64,000 nt of DNA from Gorsachius magnificus (taxonomy: Eukaryota > Chordata > Aves > Pelecaniformes > Ardeidae). The stretch covers positions 37,523,099-37,587,098 of the forward strand of contig CM067084.1 in NCBI GenBank assembly GCA_034008185.1. The letters are read 5' to 3'. The notes under the pieces were generated by a model. The model had not been told where the DNA came from. It worked only from the letters and a program-made list of their open reading frames with translations, and did not search any database. Positions 1-13,600 of this stretch are shown piece after piece; position 1 is the first letter of the stretch; each line of letters begins with the position of its first letter. The position numbers and the translations under genes were made by a program.

Positions 1-1524
1 CTTTCTCTATTAAATCCTGGAAGATCAGGAAAAAAACCCTCACAAATGAGAACAACAGGTGAAGTAGGCCCTGACTAATGACTGTGATGGAGGGCTGTTC
101 CTCAGGGCAGCCCTATAGAACCCCTATCACCCAACAGGAAGCCCAAGCCAAATGCAGGCTTCCTGGACAGTTACAGCTGCACCAAAGGCACGACCTTCCT
201 AGCACATGAGATAACATGGCAGCTGGCAACCTTGCACCAAGTGACTTCTAACAGCAAAGCCAGCAGCGTATCAGGTAGAGTTCAAAGCCAAAAGAACTGC
301 TTTTAATAAACAGGATTTCAGAGCTCTATCAGCACTGAGAACGTCCACCAAAAGAGTATGCTTTTATGAAAAGTATCTGGTGAGAGCCATGAGAGCAAAT
401 AGGAAACATCATGTCCATCACCAGTGTTAGTGCCGAGGTGCTGCACATTTGTTTCCAGCATTTTAGTAATTCAGTTCTTAACCATCTGAAGCAAAATGAT
501 CTAACAGCTCCCTTGGGAGAGCTGTCCATGGTTTTCTGCTTGTTACTGCAAAGATGGTTTTCCCTGATATTCACCAGGAATACTCCATATCTTGCCTTCC
601 TTGCACATTCCCAAATACCAGAGCTGGCCTCAGTTGGGTTTCCTTCTAGTCCTAAGTTACAGGAACATTTTCTGGACAGTTTTCTCATGGTTTTCTTACT
701 CTCACTGTATTATATTGGAAGATACTACAAATATTAGTTTGCCAATATTAACATGCAATCCCAGTGTGAAATCTTATAATAGATTTAATGAGAGTGTACC
801 ACACAGGACTTCAACCAACTTCAATCACTAACAAGAACTGACTATTCAATAATATATTTTTGGTTTTTCCCCACATAAGAACTTCAAAAAAGGCACGTAA
901 AAAAAAAAAAAAAAAAAAATCAAGATAACTAACAACTACGAGTTTCAGCAATTCCACATTATAGTAAACAAGCAGCCTAATTATGACTCTGACAATATTT
1001 TTCAATTTTAGTGTCCAAAAGAGCAAAGAAGTGCAATCAAAATGCAAATTCAAACTGAGGGTAAATCTATAAGTGAAGCCCTCACAATCAAGAGACTGGA
1101 AAGCAATTTTGATAATTCAAAGCTGGAGAGAGTTAATAATGCAAAGCAAAACTCCTCTTACAAAAGCAAAAATGTCCAAATATTCCCATATCGCAAACGA
1201 TGCAAGTATTTAAAGCCCCTTCTTTACCAAAACACTCTAAGCCCTACAACTACCTTTTTACAGAAGAAGCATATTAGCATGACTATCCAAAGAACAGAGC
1301 AGACATGAAGGCCATCATGCTTCACAACACATTTTCCAATATCATATGTGTTATTTCTACAAAAGCCACCCATGCCAGAAGGAAAAGGCTTGCATCCCAA
1401 GATACATGCAGCTATCAGGCTGCACCAAAGCTCTACACTAGATCACTTGATTTGTGACAAGTGATTGCAGTGTGTTACTTCCAATATCTTTCTCTACTAC
1501 AAATTCTCTAACAGAATTACTAAC
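1..1524 (-). other. SEC31A: SEC31A intron, left edge of window
   Basis: Intron following the exon that ends at 1525. It contains an A21 run at 899-919 and otherwise plain AT-rich sequence. No exon-like frame with SEC31A content was found. Confidence 0.75.
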
Positions 1525-1670
1525 CTGAAGGGATAAGGGACTGTTTCCATCCTGAGCTTTGGTCCAACAAGCAACAAGTTTTTCCACGTTGCCGGCACAA
1601 ATGTAACAAAGACAAGCTTGTGCCTGCAGAAGGCTGTCCCCCTCACTCTCCAGCCTGTTACCCAGGAGAT
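1525..1670 (-). CDS. SEC31A: SEC31A coding exon 17 (last in window)
   Basis: (D)[20 protein letters not shown] to GNSPLSLQ. Acceptor TCCTTAG/ATCTCC, donor CAG/GTTAGT. Residues 674-722. The next exon should begin DLIEK; I could not find it between 1 and 1524, so it lies to the left of the window. Confidence 0.96.
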
Positions 1671-4600
1671 CTAAGGAAAATATGAGCAAAGAAGATACTG
1701 GTGAATCACTTTGGTGATCTCTCCATCACTGCCAAGGCTGGGGAAGACTGCAACGCCTGTTGTGTCTGTCTCAGCACAGTGAGAAGGGATATTGCCTCTG
1801 GGCTCCATTGGTAAGGACATACTCCTGTGTCCAGCACAGATAATTCTCATGGGAGCCCAGGGCACTTCAGAGGCAGTTAATGTCATAGCAGCAAGGACTT
1901 GTCAAATGCCTGCAAACCTGAGACACATCTGAGGGGGCAGTCCACCTGCCAACATGACAAAGGACAAGAGGGCAGGGTTTGAGTCTCCCCTCTGCCACCC
2001 ACTTTTTGCCGTCCCTCATTTCATGGGCATGACCTGAGTGTGCAGCTGGCCAAGAAACTGTGAACAAAAGCAGTGATATTGCTCTGGGCTCATGTGTGTT
2101 GAAGTGAGTCATACAGCTCCCTACACACCACAGCTGATGTCTGAGGGGGACAGGGGTATCAGGCACACATTTATTGCAGTATAATTTCCCTATGCGTTAA
2201 ACCCAGCCAGTTGTCTGCCGTGCAGCACACGTGAGGGCAGGCATGCTCACTGCCTGTGAAACAGGACTCCTTCCAAGAAGTCAAAATTGCTCTCAGAAAA
2301 GAAGAGTAAAGTGCGTCCCTGAAACATTTCCATTTGAGTCCCACACACAAACACTCCAAGAACCTGGTCCCTTGGTTGACCTGTCACATCAACATCACCA
2401 CTACCCATCAGGAAATGGTAAGAGACCAGCAGCTGTGCACTACACAGGTAATGCCAGGATGCAGCTGCTCACAAGGATCTGGGTTCTGTGCCCAGAAAAA
2501 TCAGGGAACATACTGGGAACACAGCACTCCAGAAGTTCCTCTCCTCCTCTGCAACAGGACCAAAGAACTACTATCTATCAAAGAAACTAGCAAGGCATTA
2601 CAATAATTTTCTGGAAGGAAAACCACCATGGCAAAGTGTAGTTTTGCTATAAGTGGAATAAATAACATCCAGTCTGTAAAGTGTCCTTACCGCAAAGGGC
2701 TGCAAACTCGTCTGGCCTGGCGTAAGTGAGCACAGCAGCCAGAGCCTCTCTCCAATTTTGAAGATCACAAGACTGCACAATCTCTTTCCAGTTCTTTGTT
2801 ACCACTGCAGTGATGAGCTAGACCAGAAGGACAGAGACCACAGTTAAGATCTTGGCAGGATTTCCTTTGTTTTTTCAGGATACAGTGTAATTTGTATCTA
2901 TTGAAGTGTATTCATCCCCACTGTATCCAGGGTCACTGCAATTCAACAGCTGCACAAGAGTATATTTTACTTCAAAAGGAGTTAAGTGAAAATCACAAAA
3001 CAAGCTCAGATAACACAGGCCAATTATTCTTGCTACAAAACATGCAAGAATGCAGAAATCTCTACAAGCTGGGATTGCTGCAGAAGGTTTTCAGCACTGT
3101 TTTTTTGCAGACAAAGATAATATACCAAGTATTTAGCTATAAATCTTCTACACAATGCCCAGCAAGGGGTATGAATTTTGTTTGTCAAACTGTTTTATTC
3201 AGCTTTAACCTCTTGGCCTCAGGCTGACCAGTGAGGGGCAGTTGAAAAGGCTACTCAAAGAAGCAAGTTGGCAGCAATATCAACCTGAGCTGGCTACAGT
3301 ATCCCTACCCTGCACTCACCCACACAGGCTGCCTGTCCACAAGCCCTCAGAACGAAATTCCAGTTTCTTCCATCTCAAACCACCTCTGGTTATTTTGCTT
3401 CAGACAAGAGACAGACTTGGCAGCTGTGCTGCTATTTAGTGATAAAAGCCCTTGTCATGCCAAGACTTTAAGCTCAGAAACAGCTGAACAAGCAGCAAGT
3501 GTACAGTTTGGGACCAGAAAAGAAAAAAACCACACCTGAACAACAAATGCAAGGTCCTAACTACAAGGTCAACACTCACTTGTTAGCACAGGCAACTGGT
3601 CAGCTCTCCATAAAAATACCTTTTCCCAAAGGATGAACTACAGTGAAGATATTTCCCACACACTATAAAATTCTCCTTCCTCTGATTAGGCCAGAGGCAG
3701 GAAAGGAGCAGGGCGTGGGGGAAGAAATCCTATAGAGTCTTAATACTTGAGATTTTCCTCTTTTCACTTGTCCACTAACAGAAATGCAAGCTGTTCCTAT
3801 CTCAAATTGGATTGCAGGCAATGACCAACAAAATCCCACTTACAGACACTAGCTTGTGGTGCTGCATGCCCTAACTCCCCAAGTGACTGTGCTTTGCAGC
3901 CCTCAGCCCCGCTCCAGGGAAGCACTTAAGCACATGCCCTTTTATAGGCTGCCTCCTACAAGTGTATAAAACACCCTTCTTCAACAATGGACTGTTAAAA
4001 AGTGACCATGAGCAACTCCCCTCATCTAAAAGTGGCCATCCTTGCCAAACCAATTATCCTGTGCTCTAATAAGGCCACTTCTGTTTTGTCCTCCTGTTGC
4101 TACTTTCTCATGTCAGCAGAAAGAAGATAGATTTGAATGAGCAGCAACAGCAATCTCTAGCATTGCTAAAACTCCAAAAAAACCCCCTAACTAGCCATAA
4201 CACACTGTCTCCTTGATGAAGGGTGATTGATCTATGCTGGACATACTTAGCTCTCTTCTGTGCATGCAGTGAAACAAAGCACCAGCAAAATCTGTTAAGA
4301 CTCATCACAGACAGAAATCAACACAATGCTGCTGGCACTGAGCATGGGTCACGTGCAACTAAAAATATGACAAGATAACAGACTGAAATATGCGCTGCTT
4401 AAGATAATTTATCTTTATCAGTGTATATGCAACTCAGCCATTGGAGACAAGATAAAGAATCCTCTTATGATATCCAGGTAGTGTGCTTATTCTTATCAAT
4501 ACATTAAAAAAGAATAACAGAAATCCTTCTGCTCTGAGATCTTGTGGATGACTTGAATACTTATTAGCTTCTCACAGAAATAAACCTATGAAATTGCAAT

Positions 4601-7600
4601 AAAACTTTTAAGGCGAAAAAACAAGTTGCCAAAGACCTACATGCATGTTGTTTCTTAACTGAAAAACATACCCTGGTAATTTTGCTCTGCATCTTAGCAA
4701 AGTACTTTTTCTGTGTCTTAGAAAGCAGCTCTTGTCCGCCTGCGATGGCCAAGATAATGGCGTCAGCCATACGGTTATCATGCAAGCAGAGATCTACTGC
4801 GCTCTCAAAGTTACCCGTCAGCAAAGCCTGGGTAATCAAACCGTCCACATCTGCAACAAGAGAGGAGTGCATTTTCAAACGATGGCACAAAAGTCACTTA
4901 AATATGCAACAGCAGGTGATTGTGTCCAACTGTACAACACTGCACTAAGTTCTCTGCAAACGAGCTTGCAGGCAGGTATTTACAGGGATGCTCAAGTTCA
5001 TCTTCAGTCTCAAACACACTACGGTCACAGCGCCTCGGTGTGGCACTGTCAAGCATCACTCACCTTGCTTGCAGAGCAAGATGCTAGAGATCCAAGTGAC
5101 CTCTAAAACAACTACTCTGCATTCAGTGCCAGAAACAAAGTCAAACCTAGACAGGGGTCAATGGCTTCTGTGTTATTCAAGATCCCCTGGGAGTTTCTGT
5201 ACAAACAGCAACATTAGCACTTCATGCCTGATCAGGTGTGTGTTCTTCTATATCAGAAATCACTCAGAGTAGCTGCATTTCAGCGACGGGGTATATGAGT
5301 GCTGTATACTTCCTTTCCTTCCCTAAAGCAGCTGTATTGTCAACTGCCTCGAGACTGCTGTGAAATGAATAGAGTTAGAGGCAAATCACAATAACCCTTC
5401 ACAATCTGTGCAGAAATTGCCTTCTCACTGGAACACCAGTATCAACATCAGTATTTATAAATATCAGCACATACAATGAAATCATTATCAAGGGTTTTTT
5501 TACCTCCACTAACAGAGATGTTAAATGTCTTCTTTGCAGATCCCAAATCTTCAGTTTCTTGTTTATGGCCCTTCACCTTCTAAGAGAAAGGAAAAGCATA
5601 ATTTTTGAGATCATGTATGCACTTGGAATATACACACACACTTAAAAAAATATGGCTCTTGCATTACAAGTTAAAGACAAACCTTCAGACTACCAGTCAC
5701 CTAATAGATCATTAACTCAGAAGGGAAGAGTATCCCTGTCATTTGTTAGAACGCTTTCAGCACTGGATAATCAACTTCCCCTAGTGCCTGCACAACGTCA
5801 CCTCCTAAGCACACTGAGAAAGGCCTGGGCTTATCAAAACATCTCCAGTGCACGTAAACACACCATTATAAAATCATTGTTCTGAGAGATCAGAGTGGAT
5901 GCCAAGAGGAAAGAGTGCTGGAAGCTTCCACCAAGGAAGCCTTATGCTAGCACAAGTGTGCATACCTAGACATCACAAATAAGCAGCCAGACACCTGGAT
6001 CCTGGGTACTGACTTGCATACATGTATCCATGCCCATAAACACACAACACCCTCAAAGCAAAACAGCCACAACCACAACATCAGAAACCTTCTTCTCCCT
6101 TTCCCTCCTCTTTCAACTTCAACCCCTACCAAGAACAGTCTACCATAATGCTACCTAGGTTTCTTTGATCCACTTAGACTTTCAGCTCATTCCTGAAATA
6201 CTCTGTGTGTCTGCCACTACAGTGCCTAATTAATTAACAAGCCATGAAGCACCTAACCTAAGGAGAGCGCTCTGTTTTGGTGTCCTTAATAGGCTGTTAC
6301 ACGGACTCAACAAGTGCACTGCTCCAACATGCATGAGCCATAAACCACCATCCTCATCTTCACAGACAACTGCAGACACCAAGCACAGGGAGCATAGGTA
6401 GTTTGGGGCTAACAGCTCAAATTCTAACCCAAAAGGGAGACTGAGGGAATGGGGGAGAATGAAGCTGGCCTGTTCACACAGCAGTATTAGTATTTTCAGT
6501 GCTATTAACCTCACAGGGCAGAGGCTGGGTCCATAGTTCTAATTATAGACATGTCCCCATATTTAAAACACAGGGCTGAAAACAATGCTGCTCGAATGGC
6601 CAAAAATGAACAAAAGGATAAAAGGCAGATGTGGTAGAGCACAAATTGCCTGTGATAAACCTGGCTAAACTGGTGCAACAAGACTTTCGTAAGGCAGCTA
6701 GCTACCTAAGCCTGATACTTGCTGTTCAGGTGCAAAGAGGATGGATGGCACTGTGATGTTGGTGGGAGCAGCACAAAGAACAAAAATTCCCCCTGTCCTC
6801 CAGTACCACAGATGCATCTCTGCAAAGCGTTATACCTAGAAACAGGGCAGTAATAAGCTGACAGCTTGGTAATAATGAGAGGGAACAAAGGAATGAGGAA
6901 GGGGGAGAGGGGCAACGGGGGGAAAGAATGCATTAGAATTGTGGCAGCAGATCATTTAGTACATGTCCAGGAAATGTCAGAGTGAAAATTATGGCAGAAT
7001 AAAGTCCTTGAGTCTGTTGCCAACTGGACTGTTACAAAACAAACTCGCTCTTCATTGCCACCAAAATCTATTCACATGATGTCTGAGGCCGATGAAAAAA
7101 AATCTCAAGCAACTTAACAAGAGCCCACATTTTACTCATTCTAAGTAACTTCTTGTATTTCCATATAACCTCAGCACTAGGAAAAGCCAACAAAATAAAA
7201 TGCTCTTAATAGTTAAAAAGTAAACACACAGGAAGTCAACAGGGTTAGTCTAGAGAGCAACAGATACCTCTCCCAAGAACTGGTCCTCTGTAGCTTGGCC
7301 TTCATCCCCCTCGTTTGGCTCAGATTCATCAGATTCTACGGGAGCCTTCAGCAGAAAAAAGATGCCATAAAAAAAATGCCAGCAAAAGAGGAAGAAATAC
7401 TTTGCACTGCAGAGCGTAGCCACCTTCCCACCAACAACAGCCAGAAACAGACTGCAAATCACAGAAACACATTGCCAATATATGCTCGAGTACAACAAAC
7501 ATGACAGAGGCCCTCCATTTCCTTTTGCTCCGTCATTACACAGTACCTTGTGCTGTTTTCATTTTAGCTGCCTGAAAACATGCAGCAAAACTTTTCTTCC

Positions 7601-10600
7601 CCATTAGTCAACTACAGATGACAACTGAAATGCCTACAGCACAAAAGCAATGCAGTCCCCCTGTTGTAGACTCAGGCCATTGCAATTACAACAGGCAACA
7701 CCTGAATTGTATTTATCACTCTTGCACAGAAGTGTTATGGGACCACACTCTCAGTCCTGCTTTTTTAAAAGACTGGGAAAGGTGCTGCTCTTGAAACCAG
7801 CTGCCAGGCAGCAAGGCTATGCCCCACCTCACAGGCATAACAAACTGTCACAGTGGGCAAGACGGGCAGCAAAAAGGAAAGGTGGAGGGACATCAGTAAG
7901 ACCCTGAACCAAACCTGTTGGACTGCAAGTCCTTCACTGGGAAAGAGGGGGGCATTTGAATGGAAAAAAAGTGGTTGGTTTTTTTCAATAAGTATCTTAA
8001 TCCTACCGAATGTAGGAACTTACATCCTGGGTTTATTTGTGAGTGACTTTGGTACAGCTAGCAAGAGGAAAGAAAAATTATTCTTACTTTGCACATTACC
8101 ATGGCATTACGAAACTGAACACAGAGCTGTACACGAGTTTGCTTACCTCTCCCAAGTCACCATCTGCAAGGCCTTCTGTATTCAGAGCAGATATAATCTA
8201 GAAAACAAGCAAGATTTAAGTTAAGTGCCCTTTTATTTTAGAGAGGCAGACCTCTCACTCAGACTACAAAACTGGCACATGTAGCTAATATGTTGCCTGA
8301 GAAACAGTTAACATGAAACTAATGCCATTTCCTTTCCCAGCCTGGTGATGGATTTACTGCTAAGCCCCCTGCACCCCAAGCTCTGATGGAAACAACAGCT
8401 GCTCTATGCCTTTAAACCTTTAATTGTTAACTCAAGGGCCACAAACCTCACTAGAGCTGCTGGAAACCACAGTAATAAAATAGTATCAGAGCATGCAGGA
8501 CAAAATTCTCTGTCTGCTCTGGTTAGGGAAAATGAAGCGGTAACAATCCTTGTGGAGCAGGGAGCTTGTCAGAAAGCTATGGTTTCAAGCACAGAAGGCA
8601 TATGGCTATGGGCTAGGATTTTCCAAGGTATGGAAGAGTTAAAATGCTCAGCTTTTAGTGCTTTGAAAAGCAAATAGTGATTCTAGATTCAATTAGGGCG
8701 GTCAAAAACACCAATTTAATGTACAGGGTTTAGAATACACACAGAAAATATATTAGTTTGGCATCTAGGAGCCTGGGGTCTCCTAATGCTGCTAATGTTA
8801 TCTACTGCTTTTAGTACTGCAGGCTTTACGTTACCCTTGCAGGCTTGTCTTCACAAAAAGCTGAGCTCAAATTGCTGGAGATCGTTTTCTTTCTTTTTTA
8901 ATCATTAGTTTACAACAGAAAGGAGAAATCCAGGACTTGACTTGCATATGAGTATCACAGGTTTTAAGAAGATAAAAACAAAACATGTTCTTAACAGCTT
9001 ATTCCAAGAAGCTGAAATCTGTGATCCCTTTTTGCTTTCCTTACCCTACCAATAACATGAAAAACAAGTTGTAATTTAGTGAGCTTATCATCTGGGTATC
9101 ACAAATTTTCAGATGACCTGTCCTGTATTGTTTGACACTAAAAACATGGATTCAACTTCAGTGTGGAATCCTTTGTTGAGAAACAGCTACATGAAATAAT
9201 CATAGCCTTGCAGCTCCTCTCATCTGTTCCTCAAATACTGAAATAATGGGGTAGGCCCAGCATTTCAGGCCACATAGTTCAGCTATGCCCATCTTCCCAG
9301 AGCAAGAGCAGCAGTGGGCTCCAGTCTGCATGAGGCCACTTCACAGAACCACTACTAAATTTCAACTGGATTTTCTAATTGAGATCTGCTTTTCAAAAAC
9401 AGGATTTTCCTTGCTATACTTGCCTTAACTCATACAACAAAAATTTAGAAGCTGAGGACAGACTTGGCAAAACAATGATTTTTTTCTGTAATCATAAGAA
9501 GTTTGCCTTAGAGGCCCATCTACCTTTTAACCATGATGAAATTTTTATGGAGCCACTCTGAAAATAAAACATTAGTTTGATACAATGAAAAGGAGTCAAA
9601 CATTCAAATCTACTGAATCAGAACTGAAGAAATACTGGACAGTTGCTGGGTACAGCACTGAAAGCAACAAAGAGCCAAAATGCACAGCAGGTATCCCCCT
9701 GTAACACTGAGATAAGAATCTTCTTCCAACTTGGAAGAAAGCTCTACACTTACCATGTGCAAGTTGATTCCTAGTAATCCAAATTCTGCCTTTCCAAAAA
9801 TAACCAGGTTTGACCTTTGTTTTCCTTTTCATTGTAAAAATTAATGGGGTGTGTCGTCCCCCCCCCAAAGGTTTTCCAAGGCAGTTAATGAAAACCTGAA
9901 GGCTGCTCACATATTCTTCAACCAGAAAGCCCAAAACCTGATCAGATTCCATGATGCTACAGTAGAAGGATGTCAAAGTTACATGAATAGTTTGAACTAA
10001 CAAATATCAAAGCCTCCTGATGGGTGAGAATTTCAGATCAACATTGGACAGTCAGATGCAGACACGCCTCTGAAGTGTGCTTGCCTGCTTTGAAATTTCA
10101 TTGAACATCCGTATTGCAAGAAGATGATATAGCTAATAAAAAACCCCAAAACAAGCTATAAGAATTCTAAAGTTATTCACGAGTTGTTTATCTAGACAAA
10201 AATTTAAAGAGTAGAGGAAAGTTTCTAGTATCCTTTGGAACAAAGGAATTCCTTAAACAACACAACTATTCAAGTCAGCCATATTTAAACAGAGGCTCCG
10301 GCACCATAGGTAACAACTATATTATGGCTATTAGCAGAGCTGCAGCACTGACAAATACTATCTGCTGGAAACAGACTGAAAATAATACTGTATAAAAATG
10401 TTTATTGAATTGAATAACCTGTGGATACTGGTAATAGCTCTTCCAGCCCCCACAGGTAAATAAGTACTTCAACCATACATGGCATCATCAACATTTTAGG
10501 TGGTAATCTGCAGATACATCCATCAGTAAAGCATTTAACACAAGCACAGCTTCCAGGCACATTTACCTTCTTCCTCAGATCATCTTTCCTATATCCCAAG

Positions 10601-13600
10601 AGCTCAAGGTATTTAACACGTGAATCTTCTTCAAAGTTCACCTTTAAAAAACAAAAAGTAAAGTCATTTTCTCCATCACTGGCTTTTTACTTGACTGGCA
10701 CAAATTACCCAGTGAGAGCTAGTGACTGTGGAAACAGAGTAATAAAGAGAACTGAAAAGGTCTTCAGTGATTTGAGCACCCAAGCTGGTAGGCAAGGCTT
10801 CAATCTGGTTATTGCTGGTGAACAATCTGCTTATTTGCTTCACTTGGAAACCTCTAAATGTTCATAGTGAACAGTGAAAAGCACATCTAAAGCTGTCCCA
10901 AAGCTTTATCCCTTCTCACCAGCTCCCTGCACAAAGATGTACTGATGGGGGATGTCAAAAAACCACAGGATACCTTCCCCCATACCTTCCCCTTCTGACA
11001 TGATTTCTCATGAACCCCACACACACCCCGGCCCAGAGGACCCTCTCTCTTCTGGTGGGCCACCTCCAACAACAGGGCTTATGTGCACTATTCCCACAGT
11101 GCACATATTCTGGTTCGCAGCATCTCTTCTGCTAAAACATCACTATGCATAGAAGGAACCATTTCTGCACTGGCTTTCCAAGTCAGTGAGGAACTCCTGA
11201 CCTGCTGTTATCCAGTTACCTTTAAGAAGGCCCACACGTTTTTCTCAAAGTCAGCCTGGGCCATGTCAATTTTCTTCTGGCAGTAGCTGACAAAGCCTTC
11301 GGACTGCACAGCCTCCTGCAGCTGGTTCGAGCGGGCCAGGAAATCCTTCTCTGTAACAACCTGGCTCACATAGACATGGTGACACTGCTGCTGCTGCTCA
11401 GTGCCTGGCTGCTGCTGAGACTTGGCATTCTCAAATGTAACCAGCTTGCCTCCAAACTGGAATTGAGGCACAAAATGCAGTATGTAAAAATGCAAGTATA
11501 CTCTGGAGCATATATGAAAAGTATGCACATATGTACACACATATGATTTTATATAGCCTATATATACTTATTGTCCAATGGACGAACATTTCTGACATCA
11601 ATTCATTTTTTTTCCACCACCCCCTATTTCTATGCATATAAGGAGCTTGCTGGATAAGTGGGTACAGATTTAGTAAGATTTATGAGCACAGCTACTTCTG
11701 TGCCTGTTTTTTCTCAGGCAAAAGACTGACTAGAAACTGACAGCTGGAGCTGTGGGTCTGTACAGTGCCCAGCATAAGTGGACTACCTCATGATATTGCA
11801 GTGAAATTACCAAAGAAACCTATGCATCATTAAATTAATGCTCAAGCATGTCTACCCTACTCTTGGCAGGCTGTTTGCCAATTAAAAGCCTATGGAGAGG
11901 TGGGCAGTAAGTTGTGTCATCATCTGGAGAGAACTAAAAATCAAGAAAAAACAATTAGAAGGGGTTTATAATACTATTTAATTCTATAGCTTGAAGTTAA
12001 TTTACACATGCCAGTCCAATAAATTACAAAGTCAGCATTACAAAAGGCAAAAAGCCTAGCCAAGAAAAATACTGACAGCCGGCTCCTGGAAAACCAGGAC
12101 AAATAAGGGAATAAACACCATTATAAAATGACACATCAGTCAGTGGCTAGGCAACATCACTTCTCTTTGATGGAAGAAAATTGCATTTCATTTGTGCATT
12201 GGATCATGAGTAAGCAGACATACAATGCTGAAAAATTGAGTAGTATTTCAGCAAATAAATCCATTTCAAGTGGACAGGCTAAAATCTTCAGGAGATCCCC
12301 AAGAAATCACCTGTGGGTCTAGAAAATAAGCCAAAGGCAGACCCAAAGAGCAGACAACTCTGCTCTCACAAAAAGCAGGGCCTTGCCACCCTCTCACCTA
12401 GCTCCTCTGCAAATCAACCAGCCATGGAGGTGCCTTGCCATCTGCTGCTACAGCAACTCCTGCTACCTTGATCAGCACTAACCTGAGTATCCTCCACCAC
12501 ACTGACTCAAAAAATAGCTTCAAACTGCACTCAAGTCACAAGATACTTGCCCAGTTTGGTCCTGTTCCCCCTCCCAATTTATATTTGTTTACTCCAAAGC
12601 AAACACTGAACATAAATAAAAGCAAGGCCCTAAACCCAAAACAGAAAGACACAAGTGCCTTTTGGCAACACAACACCTCCTTGTTTCTTTTTCCCAAGCA
12701 TTTTTGTCATGCTTTTGCTTGTTTGCTCTCCCAAGTGCCTAGTTTGGAAACTGCTGCAATCATCTCCCACCACGATGACAAACAGAGGAAGTTCTGCCAA
12801 GGTGGAACACAATGTTGAACTTCCCTCTTCCTAAAGTGTTTTGCAGGTGCCTTCACTATCTCCCCCCCTGCCTGGCCAACCATGCCCAGCCTCGTTGCCT
12901 GCTTACCGAAAACGATGCTCCCACAGGTCGCCGGATCCATTTGGGTGGTTTCTTTAGGGGTAAAATGACACTCTGTGGGGCAGTCTGCTGGGGAAGCTGC
13001 AGGGGTGGGAGGGGCTGTCCTGTACCAAATGGATCGAGGTTTCCAAAAGATGATGAAAGCTTTGATAACAAAAGGAGGAAAAAACAAAAGTAACATATCT
13101 CCAATAAATACTTGCATTTAGTTTATTTGCACTGGATAGGTACTCCTGCAAGCAGGGTTGCAGACAGCCACTGAAGACCTCCCATGAGTCCATGTTTTCC
13201 CCCCCATCTCTTTCTGTCCATATTCTTAGCTGAACATTTCTCAATACCTGGTCAACTTGCTTCTGCCTCAAGCCATCCATGCTGCCTCCCATGATGGAGT
13301 AAATGCTGATCCGCCCATCAAAGGAAGCTGCAGACAAAACAGCGTGGTTCCTGGGACACCACTGGATATCAAAGCACCACTGTGTGTTCGTAGGCAACTC
13401 ATACAGCACCTGGGCAGCAAAAATAAGTCCAAAAAATCAGGGCTTTTATGAAGCACCATGTCCAACAGCAACAGTTCTCCTGCCTGCCCTGACACTAGTC
13501 CGCTCTTCTTGCTCCCCAGCAACCTCTGTGTCACTGTACACACTAACAGTGGGCAAACCCTGACAATCACCAAACAGGAGATTTTCACACAGCACTGCTT

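Noticed and set aside
1..1524. Search for the next SEC31A exon (DLIEK...)
   Set aside because: No frame with solenoid sequence and splice sites was found on the minus strand; the exon must lie left of the window.
9530..9560. Possible C/D-box snoRNA (ATGATGAAA then CTGA) in a SEC31A intron
   Set aside because: The boxes are only about 25 nt apart, too close for a C/D snoRNA, and no terminal stem pairs.
11525..11575. AT-rich stretch with TATATA repeats as a possible promoter
   Set aside because: It lies inside a SEC31A intron with no other promoter signal or downstream gene.
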